Part shown: positions 1 to 9,899 of the stretch, piece by piece
Position numbering within the stretch: position 1 is the stretch's first letter
How the letters are laid out: every line of letters starts with the position of its first letter
Source: Saprospiraceae bacterium
Lineage (GTDB): Bacteria > Bacteroidota > Bacteroidia > Chitinophagales > Saprospiraceae
Direction: 5' to 3'
Length of the DNA: 41,779 bases
Assembly: GCA_029212405.1 (NCBI GenBank)
Contig: JARGNR010000056.1
Coordinates: 944 to 42,722, forward strand
Notes under the pieces: generated by a model
What the model was told of the DNA's origin: nothing
Database searches by the model: none
What the model saw: the letters and a program-made list of their open reading frames with translations, nothing else
Made by a program: the position numbers and the translations under genes

Positions 1-252
1 ACATTTTTTTATAGACTTGACAATAAATAAAAGTAAATATTTTAGTGTTTCAGTTTAAACAATTAAAAAATATTGACAACAATAAACCCACATTTTTCCT
101 AACTTTTTTGTATATTGCATCTAAGAAGATCACATTCACGATAACCAATGTTTCCTTCTGTATGTATTGTACCAATTGTTTGATTTAGAGTAGTCTAAGT
201 CTTACCATTGTATACACCTAAACCAATTATTAATTACCTTAAATAGAATCTT

Positions 253-3200
253 ATGAGAGCGCTATTTGTGTGCCTTTTTTGTATAGTGACAACACTGTCT
301 TATGCACAAATCAAAGTAGATGAAAACAACAATGTCGGAGTAGGCGATGAAACTCCAGTAGAAAAATTAGACGTAGATGGAACCCTCCTAGTCAGTGAAA
401 AAATTGGGGTCGGGACGGAATCTCCTAGTGAGATGTTGACCATCAGGACAACTACTGGAGCAGGTATCCAATTAGAATCTTTATCTAATCCTAGTTTTTA
501 CAAATTTACAATAAAACAATACCTCAATAATGAGGAGCGATTTACATTTTTTGATGCGAACAGTAAGGTTTTTGGGCATAAGGAGATCGACGGCGAAACT
601 CGGAATTACCTTGCCTCCTACACCAATTTATCATTTCATACTGCTACCTCTGAACCTACTTCTGCGAATGAGCGTATGACTATTTTAGGAAATGGGAATG
701 TAGGAATTAATAATATAAGACCTGAAACCCAAGTTGAAATATCCGCCCCAATTGGAAAGAACGAGTTGCGATTTTCACAAGAAGATAACCATTCTTACTA
801 TAGTCAAATTAAAGTTGCTGGGGATAAAAATGAAGGGTTTGTCATAAATCTTGATACACCTAACAATAGTCTTGACGATATTTTTCTTATTAAAAGAGGT
901 GGTGAAGGAAAGCTATATGAAATTGATAATATAGGTCAACATAAATTCTTTCGAGTAGGTGTAGAGCAGGCTAGAATTAACCAAGATGGATTTTTAGGAT
1001 TGGGTACATCAAATCCTCAAGAACGCCTTGATGTCAATGGGAAAATCAGAGAAGTAAGTTTAGGAACTAATTTGATCTATGCGAATGAAGGTGTATTGTC
1101 ACCTGTTGTATTGGGCCCTAACCTGACCTTATTAAATGGAGAGTTAAATTCATTTACATCTCTAGTTCAAGAGGTGAGTGGAGCAATCCGATTACAAGAC
1201 AATTTTAACAATACGAGTATAGAAGGGAATGCAAGAGGAATGAATGCTGTAGAAATCAGTCCCTTTAGAGCGAGTGACCAAAATAATGTTGCCAGCGGCC
1301 CAAACTCTGTTGCCATAGGAAATGATATCAAAGCATCCGGTGATGATGCAATTAGTATAGGATCTAATTCGCATGCCACGGAAGCGAATGCAATCGCAAT
1401 AGGTGGCGCTAGAGTACTTGGTGAAGGAGCTATTGGTGTTGGAGAAAATGTTGAAATAAGTGCTGAAGGAGCGATTGGGATTAAAGCGTCTCCAGAAGGT
1501 GAATTGGGTGTGGCAATCGGTGCACGCAGTAGCTCTTTGTCATATGGTGAGTTTGGTATAGGTTTATACAATGAAATATATATTCCTGGAAGTTCGATTG
1601 GTTTTAATAATGGAGATAAAATATTTGATGTTGGAAATGGGGAAACGCTGGGTGATCCTTCCTCTGCTTTTTCAGTGTATAAATCCGGCGCGAGCTTATT
1701 TCACCCAGTAGAGAATAACACAGATATACCCAGCCCAAGGCCAGGAATGATTATTTTTAACTCAGATATTAGTTCCTTTGAAGGGTACGATGGTACTGCA
1801 TGGGGTCCATTTGGAAGTGGGCATCCTGAGGTGAATGAAGGAACATCGTTACCTGCTTTTAGTGCAGAATTGTATCCGTTAGGAAGTCCTTTTATAGTTG
1901 AAAATATAGGATTGTATATATCCGATGGAGAGGCTTGGGTATTGGAAACTGTGTTTAAAAACAAAATTGAAATTCCGAATACGGCTTTTGCTGATAAGAC
2001 CAATCCTAAAATGGACGAGGTCCGAACGTGGGTAGATGCCAATCTTACGGTTGAACAGAAAATGAATTCGGAATTAGTCATGTTGGAAGGTGTGGCTGAT
2101 GCTACTTTCGCGTATACGACTGGTGCTTCTGTTTGGGAGAATCCACAAATAAGTTTACCTTTTGATTTTTCAGGATTTACAATCAATGGAACGTTTTATT
2201 CGTATCCGTTTGAGGTTTGGAATATTTCTGGACAATATGTACTTGATGAAGCAGGATTAGCAATTCAACTTGCCAACAGCTTACAAGCTGAAGGATTTAA
2301 TAATGTAAGCTTAGATTTTTCAGGTTTTGCGGAAGATCCTGAGATAGCTTCTCTTTTATTTAGTTTAACGCAAGGAGAAGAAAAATTAGTCATTAGTTTA
2401 AACGGACTCGATGGGTACGAAGACTCGCTAATACCTAGTGCATATGTACCTACCATAAACAATTTTGGTACGACTATCGAAAAACCAGATTATGTATGGA
2501 ATATAACCAATGATCAACTTACAGAAATACACAGAAGGAGAAACGACGGCCCTGTTTGGTATGTAAACCCACATGTTTCTTCTACCCAAGCTGCATTTGC
2601 ACAAAAAGGGAATCCCAATCGACCACTTCCTTCATGGGACATTATGGTACAATCGGCTAATTTACAAAGTGGGGATATAGTACATGTAATGGCAGGAGAT
2701 CAATCATTTTGTGAAAAGTCAACAGTAGGAGATGTAACCTATCATTTTGAAGCTGGATCAAATATAAAGATGTTAAGTTCGAATTTCTGGACATTAGTAG
2801 ATATCCCTGATGGAAATGAAGAATTATTAGTCACAGGCAATGTGATTACTGACGGTTCATTTAAGACCAATGGTACAAATGGATATGTGGAGGGAGATGA
2901 AATGGGTAGTGTGCATCTTATTGGAGATGGAAAATATGTTGTGAAAGTTAAAAAATTCAATGCTATTAATGGTGCTATAAATTTAAGGCCATCTGGTAAT
3001 AAGACTTCTTCTTGCACAGTGGATGTGGATTATTATTACGGTCATAATCTTCTTGCAAATGGATCAACTAAATCTAATTCAAATTGGATTGTGCATTGTA
3101 AAAAATGGGAGTATACGGGAGAAACAGGTGTTACATCGCAATTTTATTTTAATTCAGATCCTTCCGTAAATGTTAATCAGCATTTGATTATTGATAATTG

Positions 3201-3876
3201 GCAATGGGATGGATTTACACAAGGAGGTGGAGGATTCAGATCATTTTTATTGAATTGTGCGAGTACTGGGACTATACTAGCAGACAATTGTCAGATCACT
3301 ATTGAAATTAAAAAACTCACTGTTGATTGCGATATCTCAGCAGGTGCGGATAGAATAAATTTAATGTCGCTGAATAAATTAAATATGATCAATTCAAGTA
3401 TTAATTTAATTATTCATGACGCCAATATAGATTGTAAAATTATGAGGGGAGGCAGTGGATTTAGTATGACAAATTCAGAATTGAATTTTGATATATCTGG
3501 TGTGACGAATACAACATTTGTACCTTTTAAAGATCTTAATGGAACCCTAGATGAGAACAGTAAAGTCACCATAACAGGCTCAATGGAGCATACGTATGAT
3601 GGGCCATTTTTCACAAGTACGGTCTCCAATCCAACAACGACCGAAAGTATCTATTTTGAGGATTTTACTTTGCGTACCGCAGGTAATTTAGGAACCGTAA
3701 ATTCAAATATTCATATGTACAATTCTAAGTTTATTGTAAATGACGAAGAATATATGTTGGAAAGTAATGGATCTGTAAATCTGATCAATTACGGTACAAT
3801 ATCCAATACAGCAAATTTAGGAGCAGGTATAACACAAGTAGGTTCAACCATTTTCTCAAGTTCTGCATTTAAATAA
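253..3876 (+). CDS. Secreted fibre-like protein with YadA-head-like repeats
   Basis: A 1207-aa protein of unknown function, probably cell-surface. It opens with a signal peptide (residues 1-19, ending SYAQ), then short stretches of the kind found in Bacteroidota tail-fibre-like surface proteins (VGVGDETPVEKLDVDG, IGVGTESPSEMLTI). Residues about 350-440 hold Ala/Gly/Ile-rich repeats (SVAIG, AISIG, AIAIG, AIGVG) like the head repeats of YadA-type trimeric adhesins. The C-terminal third (about 760-1190) is rich in Asn, Ser and Ile with short beta-strand periodicity, suggesting a right-handed beta-helix. I see neither a T9SS sorting domain nor a peptidase S74 chaperone domain at the C-terminus, both common in such proteins. 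The ATG at 253 is directly followed by the signal peptide. It stands alone. Exact role unknown; adhesin or appendage is inference. Confidence 0.8.
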   Translation: MRALFVCLFCIVTTLSYAQIKVDENNNVGVGDETPVEKLDVDGTLLVSEKIGVGTESPSEMLTIRTTTGAGIQLESLSNPSFYKFTIKQYLNNEERFTFFDANSKVFGHKEIDGETRNYLASYTNLSFHTATSEPTSANERMTILGNGNVGINNIRPETQVEISAPIGKNELRFSQEDNHSYYSQIKVAGDKNEGFVINLDTPNNSLDDIFLIKRGGEGKLYEIDNIGQHKFFRVGVEQARINQDGFLGLGTSNPQERLDVNGKIREVSLGTNLIYANEGVLSPVVLGPNLTLLNGELNSFTSLVQEVSGAIRLQDNFNNTSIEGNARGMNAVEISPFRASDQNNVASGPNSVAIGNDIKASGDDAISIGSNSHATEANAIAIGGARVLGEGAIGVGENVEISAEGAIGIKASPEGELGVAIGARSSSLSYGEFGIGLYNEIYIPGSSIGFNNGDKIFDVGNGETLGDPSSAFSVYKSGASLFHPVENNTDIPSPRPGMIIFNSDISSFEGYDGTAWGPFGSGHPEVNEGTSLPAFSAELYPLGSPFIVENIGLYISDGEAWVLETVFKNKIEIPNTAFADKTNPKMDEVRTWVDANLTVEQKMNSELVMLEGVADATFAYTTGASVWENPQISLPFDFSGFTINGTFYSYPFEVWNISGQYVLDEAGLAIQLANSLQAEGFNNVSLDFSGFAEDPEIASLLFSLTQGEEKLVISLNGLDGYEDSLIPSAYVPTINNFGTTIEKPDYVWNITNDQLTEIHRRRNDGPVWYVNPHVSSTQAAFAQKGNPNRPLPSWDIMVQSANLQSGDIVHVMAGDQSFCEKSTVGDVTYHFEAGSNIKMLSSNFWTLVDIPDGNEELLVTGNVITDGSFKTNGTNGYVEGDEMGSVHLIGDGKYVVKVKKFNAINGAINLRPSGNKTSSCTVDVDYYYGHNLLANGSTKSNSNWIVHCKKWEYTGETGVTSQFYFNSDPSVNVNQHLIIDNWQWDGFTQGGGGFRSFLLNCASTGTILADNCQITIEIKKLTVDCDISAGADRINLMSLNKLNMINSSINLIIHDANIDCKIMRGGSGFSMTNSELNFDISGVTNTTFVPFKDLNGTLDENSKVTITGSMEHTYDGPFFTSTVSNPTTTESIYFEDFTLRTAGNLGTVNSNIHMYNSKFIVNDEEYMLESNGSVNLINYGTISNTANLGAGITQVGSTIFSSSAFK

Positions 3877-3989
3877 GTTCCTTTGGAAGGATATGGAATA
3901 AAATAACTTCTTGAATAATTGCAATATATGGAATCAGTTAGTTGATCTTACTTCTGTTCGTTTCATTAGATATTGAAAAAGGAAAAGTG

Positions 3990-3997
3990 TAATTTTG
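3990..3997 (+). promoter_or_regulatory. Putative -7 element of the pepD promoter
   Basis: TAATTTTG matches the Bacteroidota -7 consensus TAnnTTTG and lies 28 bases before the pepD ATG at 4026. A TTG at 3973-3975 is closer (14 bases) than the usual spacing, so the -33 element is uncertain. Confidence 0.45.
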
Positions 3998-4025
3998 CAT
4001 TTTCTAACCAATCAATAGTTTTAAG

Positions 4026-5489
4026 ATGAGCGCAGAAGTAAGAAATCAATCACCCAAGGCATTATGGAATTATTTCGCTGACCTAAATGCTGTGCCAAGA
4101 GCCAGTAAAAAAGAGGAGCGAGTGATTGCTTTTATGAAAGATTTTGGTGAATCACTAGGTTTCGAAACCAAAGTTGATCACATAGGTAATGTCATCATAA
4201 AAAAACCGGCTACTTTAGGGATGGAAGATCGTCAAACGATTGTGCTTCAAAGCCATTTGGATATGGTACATCAAAAAAACAATGATACCGATTTTGACTT
4301 TGATACAGAAGGAATAAAAATGGTCGTGGAAGAGGACTGGATACGTGCAGAAGGTACGACACTAGGAGCGGATAACGGCATCGGAGTTGCTACCATCATG
4401 GCATTGTTGGCATCGAATGATATTGCTCATCCACCACTTGAAGCCTTGTTTACCATTGATGAAGAGACTGGGATGACGGGTGCTCTAGAATTGAAAGGTG
4501 GCCTGTTGGATGCAAGTATCATGTTGAATTTGGATACGGAAGATGATGATGAATTGACAATTGGTTGTGCAGGAGGTATTGATATCACAGCAACTGGTGC
4601 ATACAATACGGTTCCTACTCCAAATGGTTGGGATAGTTATACATTGACAATAAAAGGATTGTCAGGTGGCCATTCGGGAATGGATATTCATAAAGGCTTG
4701 GGGAATGCCAATAAATTGATGAATCGATTATTGACTGAGATAGGTCAAGAGGTAGATATTCATATTCACTGGATCGATGGAGGAGGGCTAAGAAATGCAA
4801 TTCCAAGAGAATCAGTGGCTGCCATAGCGATCAGCAATGCTAATAAAAGCCAATTAGAAGAAATTATAGGTTCAACTGGTGGACATTTAGTTGATGAATA
4901 TTCTGTTACCGATGAAAATCTTGAGATTGTATTGGAGCAGGTTGATGGAATTGGAGAAGTATTGGACTCAAGTTTCCAATCTAATATTTTAAGAGCGGTA
5001 TATGCTTGCCCTTCAGGAATTTATCGAATGAGTCCGGATATTGACGATCTGGTGCAAACATCAAATAATTTGGCTAGAGTCTTGGTAAAAGATGGGAAGT
5101 ATGAAATTTTGTGTTTGACGAGAAGTTCGGTAGATACGGAAAAAATGGATTTGGCACAATCTATACGAAGTGCTTTTGAGTTGATCGGAGCTGAAGTAAG
5201 GTACAGTGGTACATATCCAGGATGGACCCCGAAACCAGATGCAGGCATTGTCCATTTAATGAAAGAACTATATATAGAAATGTTTGATGATAATCCACAT
5301 GTATATGCCTGCCACGCTGGATTAGAATGTGGAATATTGGGCACAAATTACCCAGAAATGGAAATGATCTCATTTGGTCCTAATATTCGAGGGGCGCACT
5401 CGCCTGATGAGCGGGTACAAATTAGTAGTGTCCAAAAATATTGGGGCTTTTTACTGGAAACCTTGAAAAGAATACCCAAGCAAAATTAA
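4026..5489 (+). CDS. pepD: Aminoacyl-histidine dipeptidase (Xaa-His dipeptidase), M20 family
   Basis: Cytosolic zinc dipeptidase of the PepD/carnosinase-like M20 family, which splits Xaa-His and other dipeptides in peptide catabolism. The 487-aa length is typical. Metal-site motifs appear in order: SHLDMVH (His77), GADNGIG (Asp116), DEETGMTG (catalytic and metal Glu pair 146-147), NLDTED (Asp170) and, near the end, GAHSPDERV (His458), the last zinc ligand. No signal peptide. ATG at 4026 follows a plausible -7 element. It is transcribed alone; the next gene starts 179 bases on. With pepT and ggt nearby it points to active peptide use. Family assignment is firm; exact substrate preference is not visible. 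Confidence 0.95.
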   Translation: MSAEVRNQSPKALWNYFADLNAVPRASKKEERVIAFMKDFGESLGFETKVDHIGNVIIKKPATLGMEDRQTIVLQSHLDMVHQKNNDTDFDFDTEGIKMVVEEDWIRAEGTTLGADNGIGVATIMALLASNDIAHPPLEALFTIDEETGMTGALELKGGLLDASIMLNLDTEDDDELTIGCAGGIDITATGAYNTVPTPNGWDSYTLTIKGLSGGHSGMDIHKGLGNANKLMNRLLTEIGQEVDIHIHWIDGGGLRNAIPRESVAAIAISNANKSQLEEIIGSTGGHLVDEYSVTDENLEIVLEQVDGIGEVLDSSFQSNILRAVYACPSGIYRMSPDIDDLVQTSNNLARVLVKDGKYEILCLTRSSVDTEKMDLAQSIRSAFELIGAEVRYSGTYPGWTPKPDAGIVHLMKELYIEMFDDNPHVYACHAGLECGILGTNYPEMEMISFGPNIRGAHSPDERVQISSVQKYWGFLLETLKRIPKQN

Positions 5490-5668
5490 AAATTTGGAAA
5501 AAAAGTGAGTTTTTCTGTTTTGGGATATTCTTAATGTTGAGATTAAAAGTCAACAGTCAATCACTTACATATTAGAATAACATTTATGTTTTCAATAGGT
5601 GTTTTAGTCCATTTTTAATCTGTTTATTTGCAGCGGGCAATCTTATAAATACAGTGGGAAGAAGAATA

Positions 5669-6058
5669 ATGTCAATCCTTTCAGGTTTAGCTATTGGTCT
5701 TTTGATCATTTTGATCATTAGAGTAGTGGCATTAGCCTACTATGAATTTCCAAAAGAATTAACTTGGTTTAATCCTGAGGACATGAAAACATATGTAGAG
5801 AGTCTACCAGATAGTGCGTTCATCCTATTGATTTCATCTCATGTTGTCGGCGCTTTTTTAACTTCTTTAATTGCCTCTCTCATTTCGATTAAAACTAGAT
5901 TTGCTGATGGAATTATTGCAGGTTCAATTGTATTTGTTTTTATCCTAGTCTCCAATTTCACCTTTGATTTTCCAGTACTTTACCTAATGATTGATACCTT
6001 GCTCAGTGCAGTCGCTGCATTTGCTGGAGCATCATTTGGACAAGGAAGAGATGTATAA
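5669..6058 (+). CDS. Small four-helix membrane protein, uncharacterised
   Basis: A 129-aa hydrophobic protein with four predicted membrane segments (about 3-22, 49-73, 80-100 and 103-124) and a short soluble loop between the first two containing WFNPEDMKTYVESLPDSA. No family recognised with confidence. The frame stays open to a GTG at 5654, but ATG 5669 is preferred because a purine-rich GGGAAGAAG lies just before it and the first helix begins right after. It is convergent with the gamma-glutamyltranspeptidase gene. Function unknown; transport or stress roles would be guesses. Confidence 0.65.
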   Translation: MSILSGLAIGLLIILIIRVVALAYYEFPKELTWFNPEDMKTYVESLPDSAFILLISSHVVGAFLTSLIASLISIKTRFADGIIAGSIVFVFILVSNFTFDFPVLYLMIDTLLSAVAAFAGASFGQGRDV

Positions 6059-6091
6059 AATTATTGCCTAAGAGAATAAACTACAAACATT

Positions 6092-7810
6092 TCAAAATCC
6101 TTTGACATCATCATCAGCTCTAATATCTGCTGCTCCTTCTAAATTTCCATTGGATAAAAAACGAACTGCTTCCACCTTTCCGATCTTTCCTCTTTTCATG
6201 ACCTTATGTCCTTTGTCTGCCAATGCGTTTATCACAAGAGAATCAAATCCTACTTCTTCTAGAATTAATTTGTCAGGTAACCATTGATGATGAAATCTTG
6301 GGGATTGAACGGCTTCTGTTGCAGTCATTCCATAATCGATCACATTTGAAACGGTCTGGTAGACAGATGTGATAATTGTACTGCCTCCCGGTGTTCCACA
6401 TACCAGTAACAATTGTCCATCTTTTTCTACAATGGTCGGCGTCATCGAACTCAACATTCTCTTTCCTGGTTCAATTTTATTGGCTTCTGCTCCGATTAAG
6501 CCAAACATGTTAGGAGTACCGGGTTTAGCTGAAAAATCATCCATTTCATTATTTAGTAAAAATCCACCTTCGGCTACAACTAATTTGGACCCATATCCCC
6601 CATTTAAAGTAGTAGTCATGGAAACAGCATTCCCTTCCTGATCTACAATAGAATAATGTGTAGTTTGTAGACTTTCTTTCATTTGACCAGCAATTATTGA
6701 ATCACTTACGGAAGCTTTTTCCGGATTAAAATCTGCCATTCTTGATTTGAGGTAATCCTTATTGATAAGAGAGGCAATAGGTACATTATAAAAATCTGAA
6801 TCTCCAAGATGGGTCGCACGATCAGCATACGCTCTGCGTTCAGCTTCAACGACTACATGTATGTGCTCGGCACTATGATAGTCCATTTCCGCCAGGTTAA
6901 AATTTTCGACCATGCCCAATATTTGAGCCAAGGCGATCCCCCCGCTGGAGGGTGGAGGCATGGATATAATTTTGTGATCTCGATAATTAGTAGTTATGGG
7001 TGTCCTCCAAATGGCCTGGTAGTTTTTTAAATCTTCATGGGTGATGATGCCTCCAGATTTTTTCATTTGATTTACAATCTGATCGGCTACCTTACCTCCA
7101 TAAAAACCAGTTGGTCCTTCATTTGCGATGGCTTTTAAAGTTGTTGCCAACTCTGGTTGTATTAAGAGATCTCCACCTTTCCAATTTTTTGAATTGAACA
7201 CTACGGGGTCCGTGTTGTATTTGTCAAATTTTGTTTTGTTTTTATTGAGTAAACCTGCTTGGCGAAAAGTGAGTCTGAATCCATTTTCTGCAGAATGAAT
7301 TGCAGGTGCAAGCAAAGCTTTCCAATCTTTTAGCTTACTGTATTTTTGAAATGCTTCATACATTCCTGCAGGGGTTCCTGGAACTCCAACGGCCAATGCA
7401 CCATTTTGACTTTTTTCTGCTATTGCATTTCCGTTTTGATCCAGATACATATCGCTGGTAGAGGCGGCTGGAGCCATTTCTCTGTAATCCAAAGCATCAA
7501 TTGTCCCATCACTGCTTCGGTAGACCATGAATCCTCCTCCTCCAATATTCCCTGCGATCGGATAACACACTGCCAAAGAAAACTGAACGGCTATGGCTGC
7601 GTCGATTGCATTTCCACCTTGTCGTAATATATCATATCCAGCGAGCGAAGCTATGGGATGAGCAGTAACAACCATGGCAGAATCATCTATCATCGTTTTA
7701 GTGAAGTCATATATAGGTTCCAATGGTGAAGGTTTATCCGTTTTGCAAGAAGAAAGGATGATCACGAAAAAGAGGAGAAAAAAATAGGAGAGAATGTGTT
7801 TTGCTTTCAT
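6092..7810 (-). CDS. ggt: Gamma-glutamyltranspeptidase, predicted lipoprotein
   Basis: N-terminal-nucleophile hydrolase that removes or transfers the gamma-glutamyl group of glutathione and related peptides. Made as a precursor that cleaves itself into large and small subunits; the new N-terminal Thr is in TTHYSIVD (about residue 383 from this start), the same motif as in E. coli Ggt. Other family motifs: GGNAIDAAIA, GNIGGGGFMVY, MPPPSSGG and the signature PGKRMLSSMTPTIV. The N-terminus is a lipoprotein signal with lipobox LSSC (Cys22), so it is probably anchored in the envelope. The frame extends to 7852, but ATG 7810 places the signal peptide properly (MKAKHILSYFF). 572 aa, normal length. 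It stands alone, convergent with the preceding membrane protein gene. Confidence 0.95.
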   Translation of the reverse strand: MKAKHILSYFFLLFFVIILSSCKTDKPSPLEPIYDFTKTMIDDSAMVVTAHPIASLAGYDILRQGGNAIDAAIAVQFSLAVCYPIAGNIGGGGFMVYRSSDGTIDALDYREMAPAASTSDMYLDQNGNAIAEKSQNGALAVGVPGTPAGMYEAFQKYSKLKDWKALLAPAIHSAENGFRLTFRQAGLLNKNKTKFDKYNTDPVVFNSKNWKGGDLLIQPELATTLKAIANEGPTGFYGGKVADQIVNQMKKSGGIITHEDLKNYQAIWRTPITTNYRDHKIISMPPPSSGGIALAQILGMVENFNLAEMDYHSAEHIHVVVEAERRAYADRATHLGDSDFYNVPIASLINKDYLKSRMADFNPEKASVSDSIIAGQMKESLQTTHYSIVDQEGNAVSMTTTLNGGYGSKLVVAEGGFLLNNEMDDFSAKPGTPNMFGLIGAEANKIEPGKRMLSSMTPTIVEKDGQLLLVCGTPGGSTIITSVYQTVSNVIDYGMTATEAVQSPRFHHQWLPDKLILEEVGFDSLVINALADKGHKVMKRGKIGKVEAVRFLSNGNLEGAADIRADDDVKGF

Positions 7811-7938
7811 AAATGTCAGATAAGTCTGATTTTGTATAATAGAGTTTGCCAAATTGCGTTAAATCTTGGTGCGAAAAAATCTGGATTGCAAAAAATAATA
7901 AGCATTTTTGTGGCTAGAATTTGATAAAGGTAATCAAT

Positions 7939-9060
7939 ATGTCTATATCTAATCCAATGAAGAAACTACTTTCTCTTTTAATCATGGTCTCGTCTTTCTT
8001 TGCAGCGCAAGGACAAACGAAGTTTGTAAATGAATTTCTTAATATCGGTGTCGGAGCGGAAGCTCATGGTAAATTTGGTAGTGTTGTAGCTACAGTGGAT
8101 GATGTTACTGCCGGATATTGGAATCCAGCTGGCTTGACACAATTGGAATCCCCGCTTCAAACCAGTGTGATGCATGCCAATTGGTTTGGTGGCATCGCCA
8201 ACTATGATTATTTGTCTATCGCGAAGAAATTTAGTGGAGATCGATCTGCAGTTGGAGGAATCACTATAATACGAATGGGAGTAGATAATATTCCTAATAC
8301 ACTAAATCTGATTGGTCCTGATGGTACCGTGAATTATGATCGTATCACAACATTTTCTGCAAGTGATTATGCAGTCCTATTATCGTACGCAAGAAATATG
8401 AATGCCAAAGGGAATTTCTCTTTGGGTGGGAATATTAAAATAATCAATAGGTCTATTGGAAGTTTTGGAAGTGCTTGGGGATTTGGTGCTGATCTGGGAG
8501 CTCAATGGAGAGGTGATTTTATTAGTTTCGGTTTATCTGCAAGAGACATCACGACTACATTCAATGCCTGGAGCTTTAATTTGAAGGAAGATGAAAAAGA
8601 GATATTCCAACAAACGAATAATGACATTCCTGTCAGTAGCACTGAAGTATCACTTCCTCGATTGATTGCTGGGGTAGCCATTCACAAGAAAAAGAAGACG
8701 ATATCTTATCTTGTAGAAGCTGATTTAAATATCAGTTCGAATGGTACTGAAGCAGGAGTTTTCTCTGGAAGAAATTTTGCTATAGATCCTACATTTGGTT
8801 TTGAGGTTGGATATGTAGATCGAATATTTATCAGAGGAGGAATCGGAAATATTCAAAGCGTGATCAATCCTACCATTGCCGATGGAATAGAGCGAGATAT
8901 TGAATTTCAACCGAATATCGGAATGGGATTGAAATTGGGTAGATTAAAAGTGGATTATGCCCTTACAAATATTGGTTCCGTATCTGGCGTATTGGTATCT
9001 CATATCTTTTCCTTGACGTTAAACTTTAATGCTAGAAAGTCAACAGCTCCAGTCAACTAA
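7939..9060 (+). CDS. PorV/PorQ-family (UPF0164) outer membrane protein
   Basis: Predicted outer membrane beta-barrel of the FadL-like PorV/PorQ family. After a signal peptide (MKKLLSLLIMVSSFFAAQGQ) comes the family hallmark: a gly-rich start with VGAEAHGKFGSVVATVDDV followed by YWNPAGL. The rest alternates beta-strands and turns, ending in strand-like SHIFSLTLNFNA. True PorV shuttles T9SS cargo to the attachment complex; this protein is a family member and I cannot say it is PorV itself. Start choice: TTG 7921, ATG 7939 or ATG 7957. AAAGG about ten bases before 7939 and a TAGAATTTG promoter-like element at 7915-7923 argue against 7921. Transcribed alone. Confidence 0.8.
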   Translation: MSISNPMKKLLSLLIMVSSFFAAQGQTKFVNEFLNIGVGAEAHGKFGSVVATVDDVTAGYWNPAGLTQLESPLQTSVMHANWFGGIANYDYLSIAKKFSGDRSAVGGITIIRMGVDNIPNTLNLIGPDGTVNYDRITTFSASDYAVLLSYARNMNAKGNFSLGGNIKIINRSIGSFGSAWGFGADLGAQWRGDFISFGLSARDITTTFNAWSFNLKEDEKEIFQQTNNDIPVSSTEVSLPRLIAGVAIHKKKKTISYLVEADLNISSNGTEAGVFSGRNFAIDPTFGFEVGYVDRIFIRGGIGNIQSVINPTIADGIERDIEFQPNIGMGLKLGRLKVDYALTNIGSVSGVLVSHIFSLTLNFNARKSTAPVN

Positions 9061-9100
9061 TAAAACGGGTTCTTCTGAATTATATATGCAACAAATCCAA

Positions 9101-9733
9101 TTATTTTCTAGGGATTACATTCTTGAAATGACCATTCATTTCTGCTCTTTTTCGTAAAGTTTCCATTTCTTCTACTACAGGGATTAATTTAGTAAGGTGA
9201 TCGAGCATGAAAACTTGACGTTCCGCCTCTTTGTTGATGGATAAGAATTTTAATTCTTGATCAATATTGAATCCTACTTTATGTGCGATGTGGTACGTTT
9301 TAAATTTGTCAGGGGGTAGAATTTTTACATTAGAAATGTTCATGGTTTTGTACAAGATGCTTACTTTATGTAAGATCTTCGTATTTAATAAGAAATCAGA
9401 ATCGTCGTCCCAAGTCAATTTTTCGAATTCAATTCCTGGGTATAATTTATTCGGATGGCGATCAAAAAAATCAATGACTTTCACCAGACCAATACCTTTC
9501 GTTTTGACATCCATCTTGCCATCATCATAGAGTCGAGCTATTTCGATTAATTCCATTTCTGTCGCATGACGAACCTCTTTTCCATCGTAGTAAGGTAAGA
9601 TGGTAAATGTTTTACCCGTTTTATCGCATTCGTGGATCAGCTGTTTGTACCTTGGTTCAAAGATGTGAAGGTTCAACTCTTCTCCTGGAAATGCAACAAG
9701 ACTTAACGGAAATGCAGGTAAGATGTCAGCCAT
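9101..9733 (-). CDS. Stand-alone LON substrate-binding domain protein
   Basis: A 210-aa protein made only of the Lon N-terminal (substrate-binding) domain: it opens with LPAFPLSLVAFPGEELNLHI then FEPRYKQLIHEC, the classic LAN/LON-N pattern. There is no AAA+ ATPase or Ser-Lys protease domain. Such proteins are common in bacteria and their role is unclear; binding of unfolded clients or peptides is suggested by the fold only. The frame extends to TTG 9745, but ATG 9733 (MADILPAFPLS) fits the family start. It is convergent with the PorV/PorQ-family gene and shares its strand with pepT downstream. Confidence 0.88.
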   Translation of the reverse strand: MADILPAFPLSLVAFPGEELNLHIFEPRYKQLIHECDKTGKTFTILPYYDGKEVRHATEMELIEIARLYDDGKMDVKTKGIGLVKVIDFFDRHPNKLYPGIEFEKLTWDDDSDFLLNTKILHKVSILYKTMNISNVKILPPDKFKTYHIAHKVGFNIDQELKFLSINKEAERQVFMLDHLTKLIPVVEEMETLRKRAEMNGHFKNVIPRK

Positions 9734-9899
9734 AGTTCGGAACAATTAGTTACAAATGAAATAACGTTTTGAATCAAAAATGAGTTTTTAATACCTAAAT
9801 ATTTTATCAAATTAAATTTGAAATTCAACTTAGGGTTTGAAATTATTAAAAAAGTAGTGTACTTGATATCAATTTTTTAATTTTCATACTTCAAGAAAT

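Noticed and set aside
111-120. TATATTGCAT, also found at 20642-20651 before another secreted-protein gene, considered as a shared promoter motif
   Set aside because: Only two copies, at very different distances from the start codons (132 and 20 bases), one T short of the -7 consensus and without a -33 TTG.
1167-1571. 134-aa open frame on the minus strand inside the fibre gene
   Set aside because: Antisense shadow rich in Pro/Ala/Ser produced by the repetitive Gly/Ala/Ile codons of the real gene; no start context or domain.
5490-5668. A-rich and T-rich runs after pepD considered as a terminator
   Set aside because: No stable GC-containing stem could be drawn; the runs alone are expected in AT-rich DNA.
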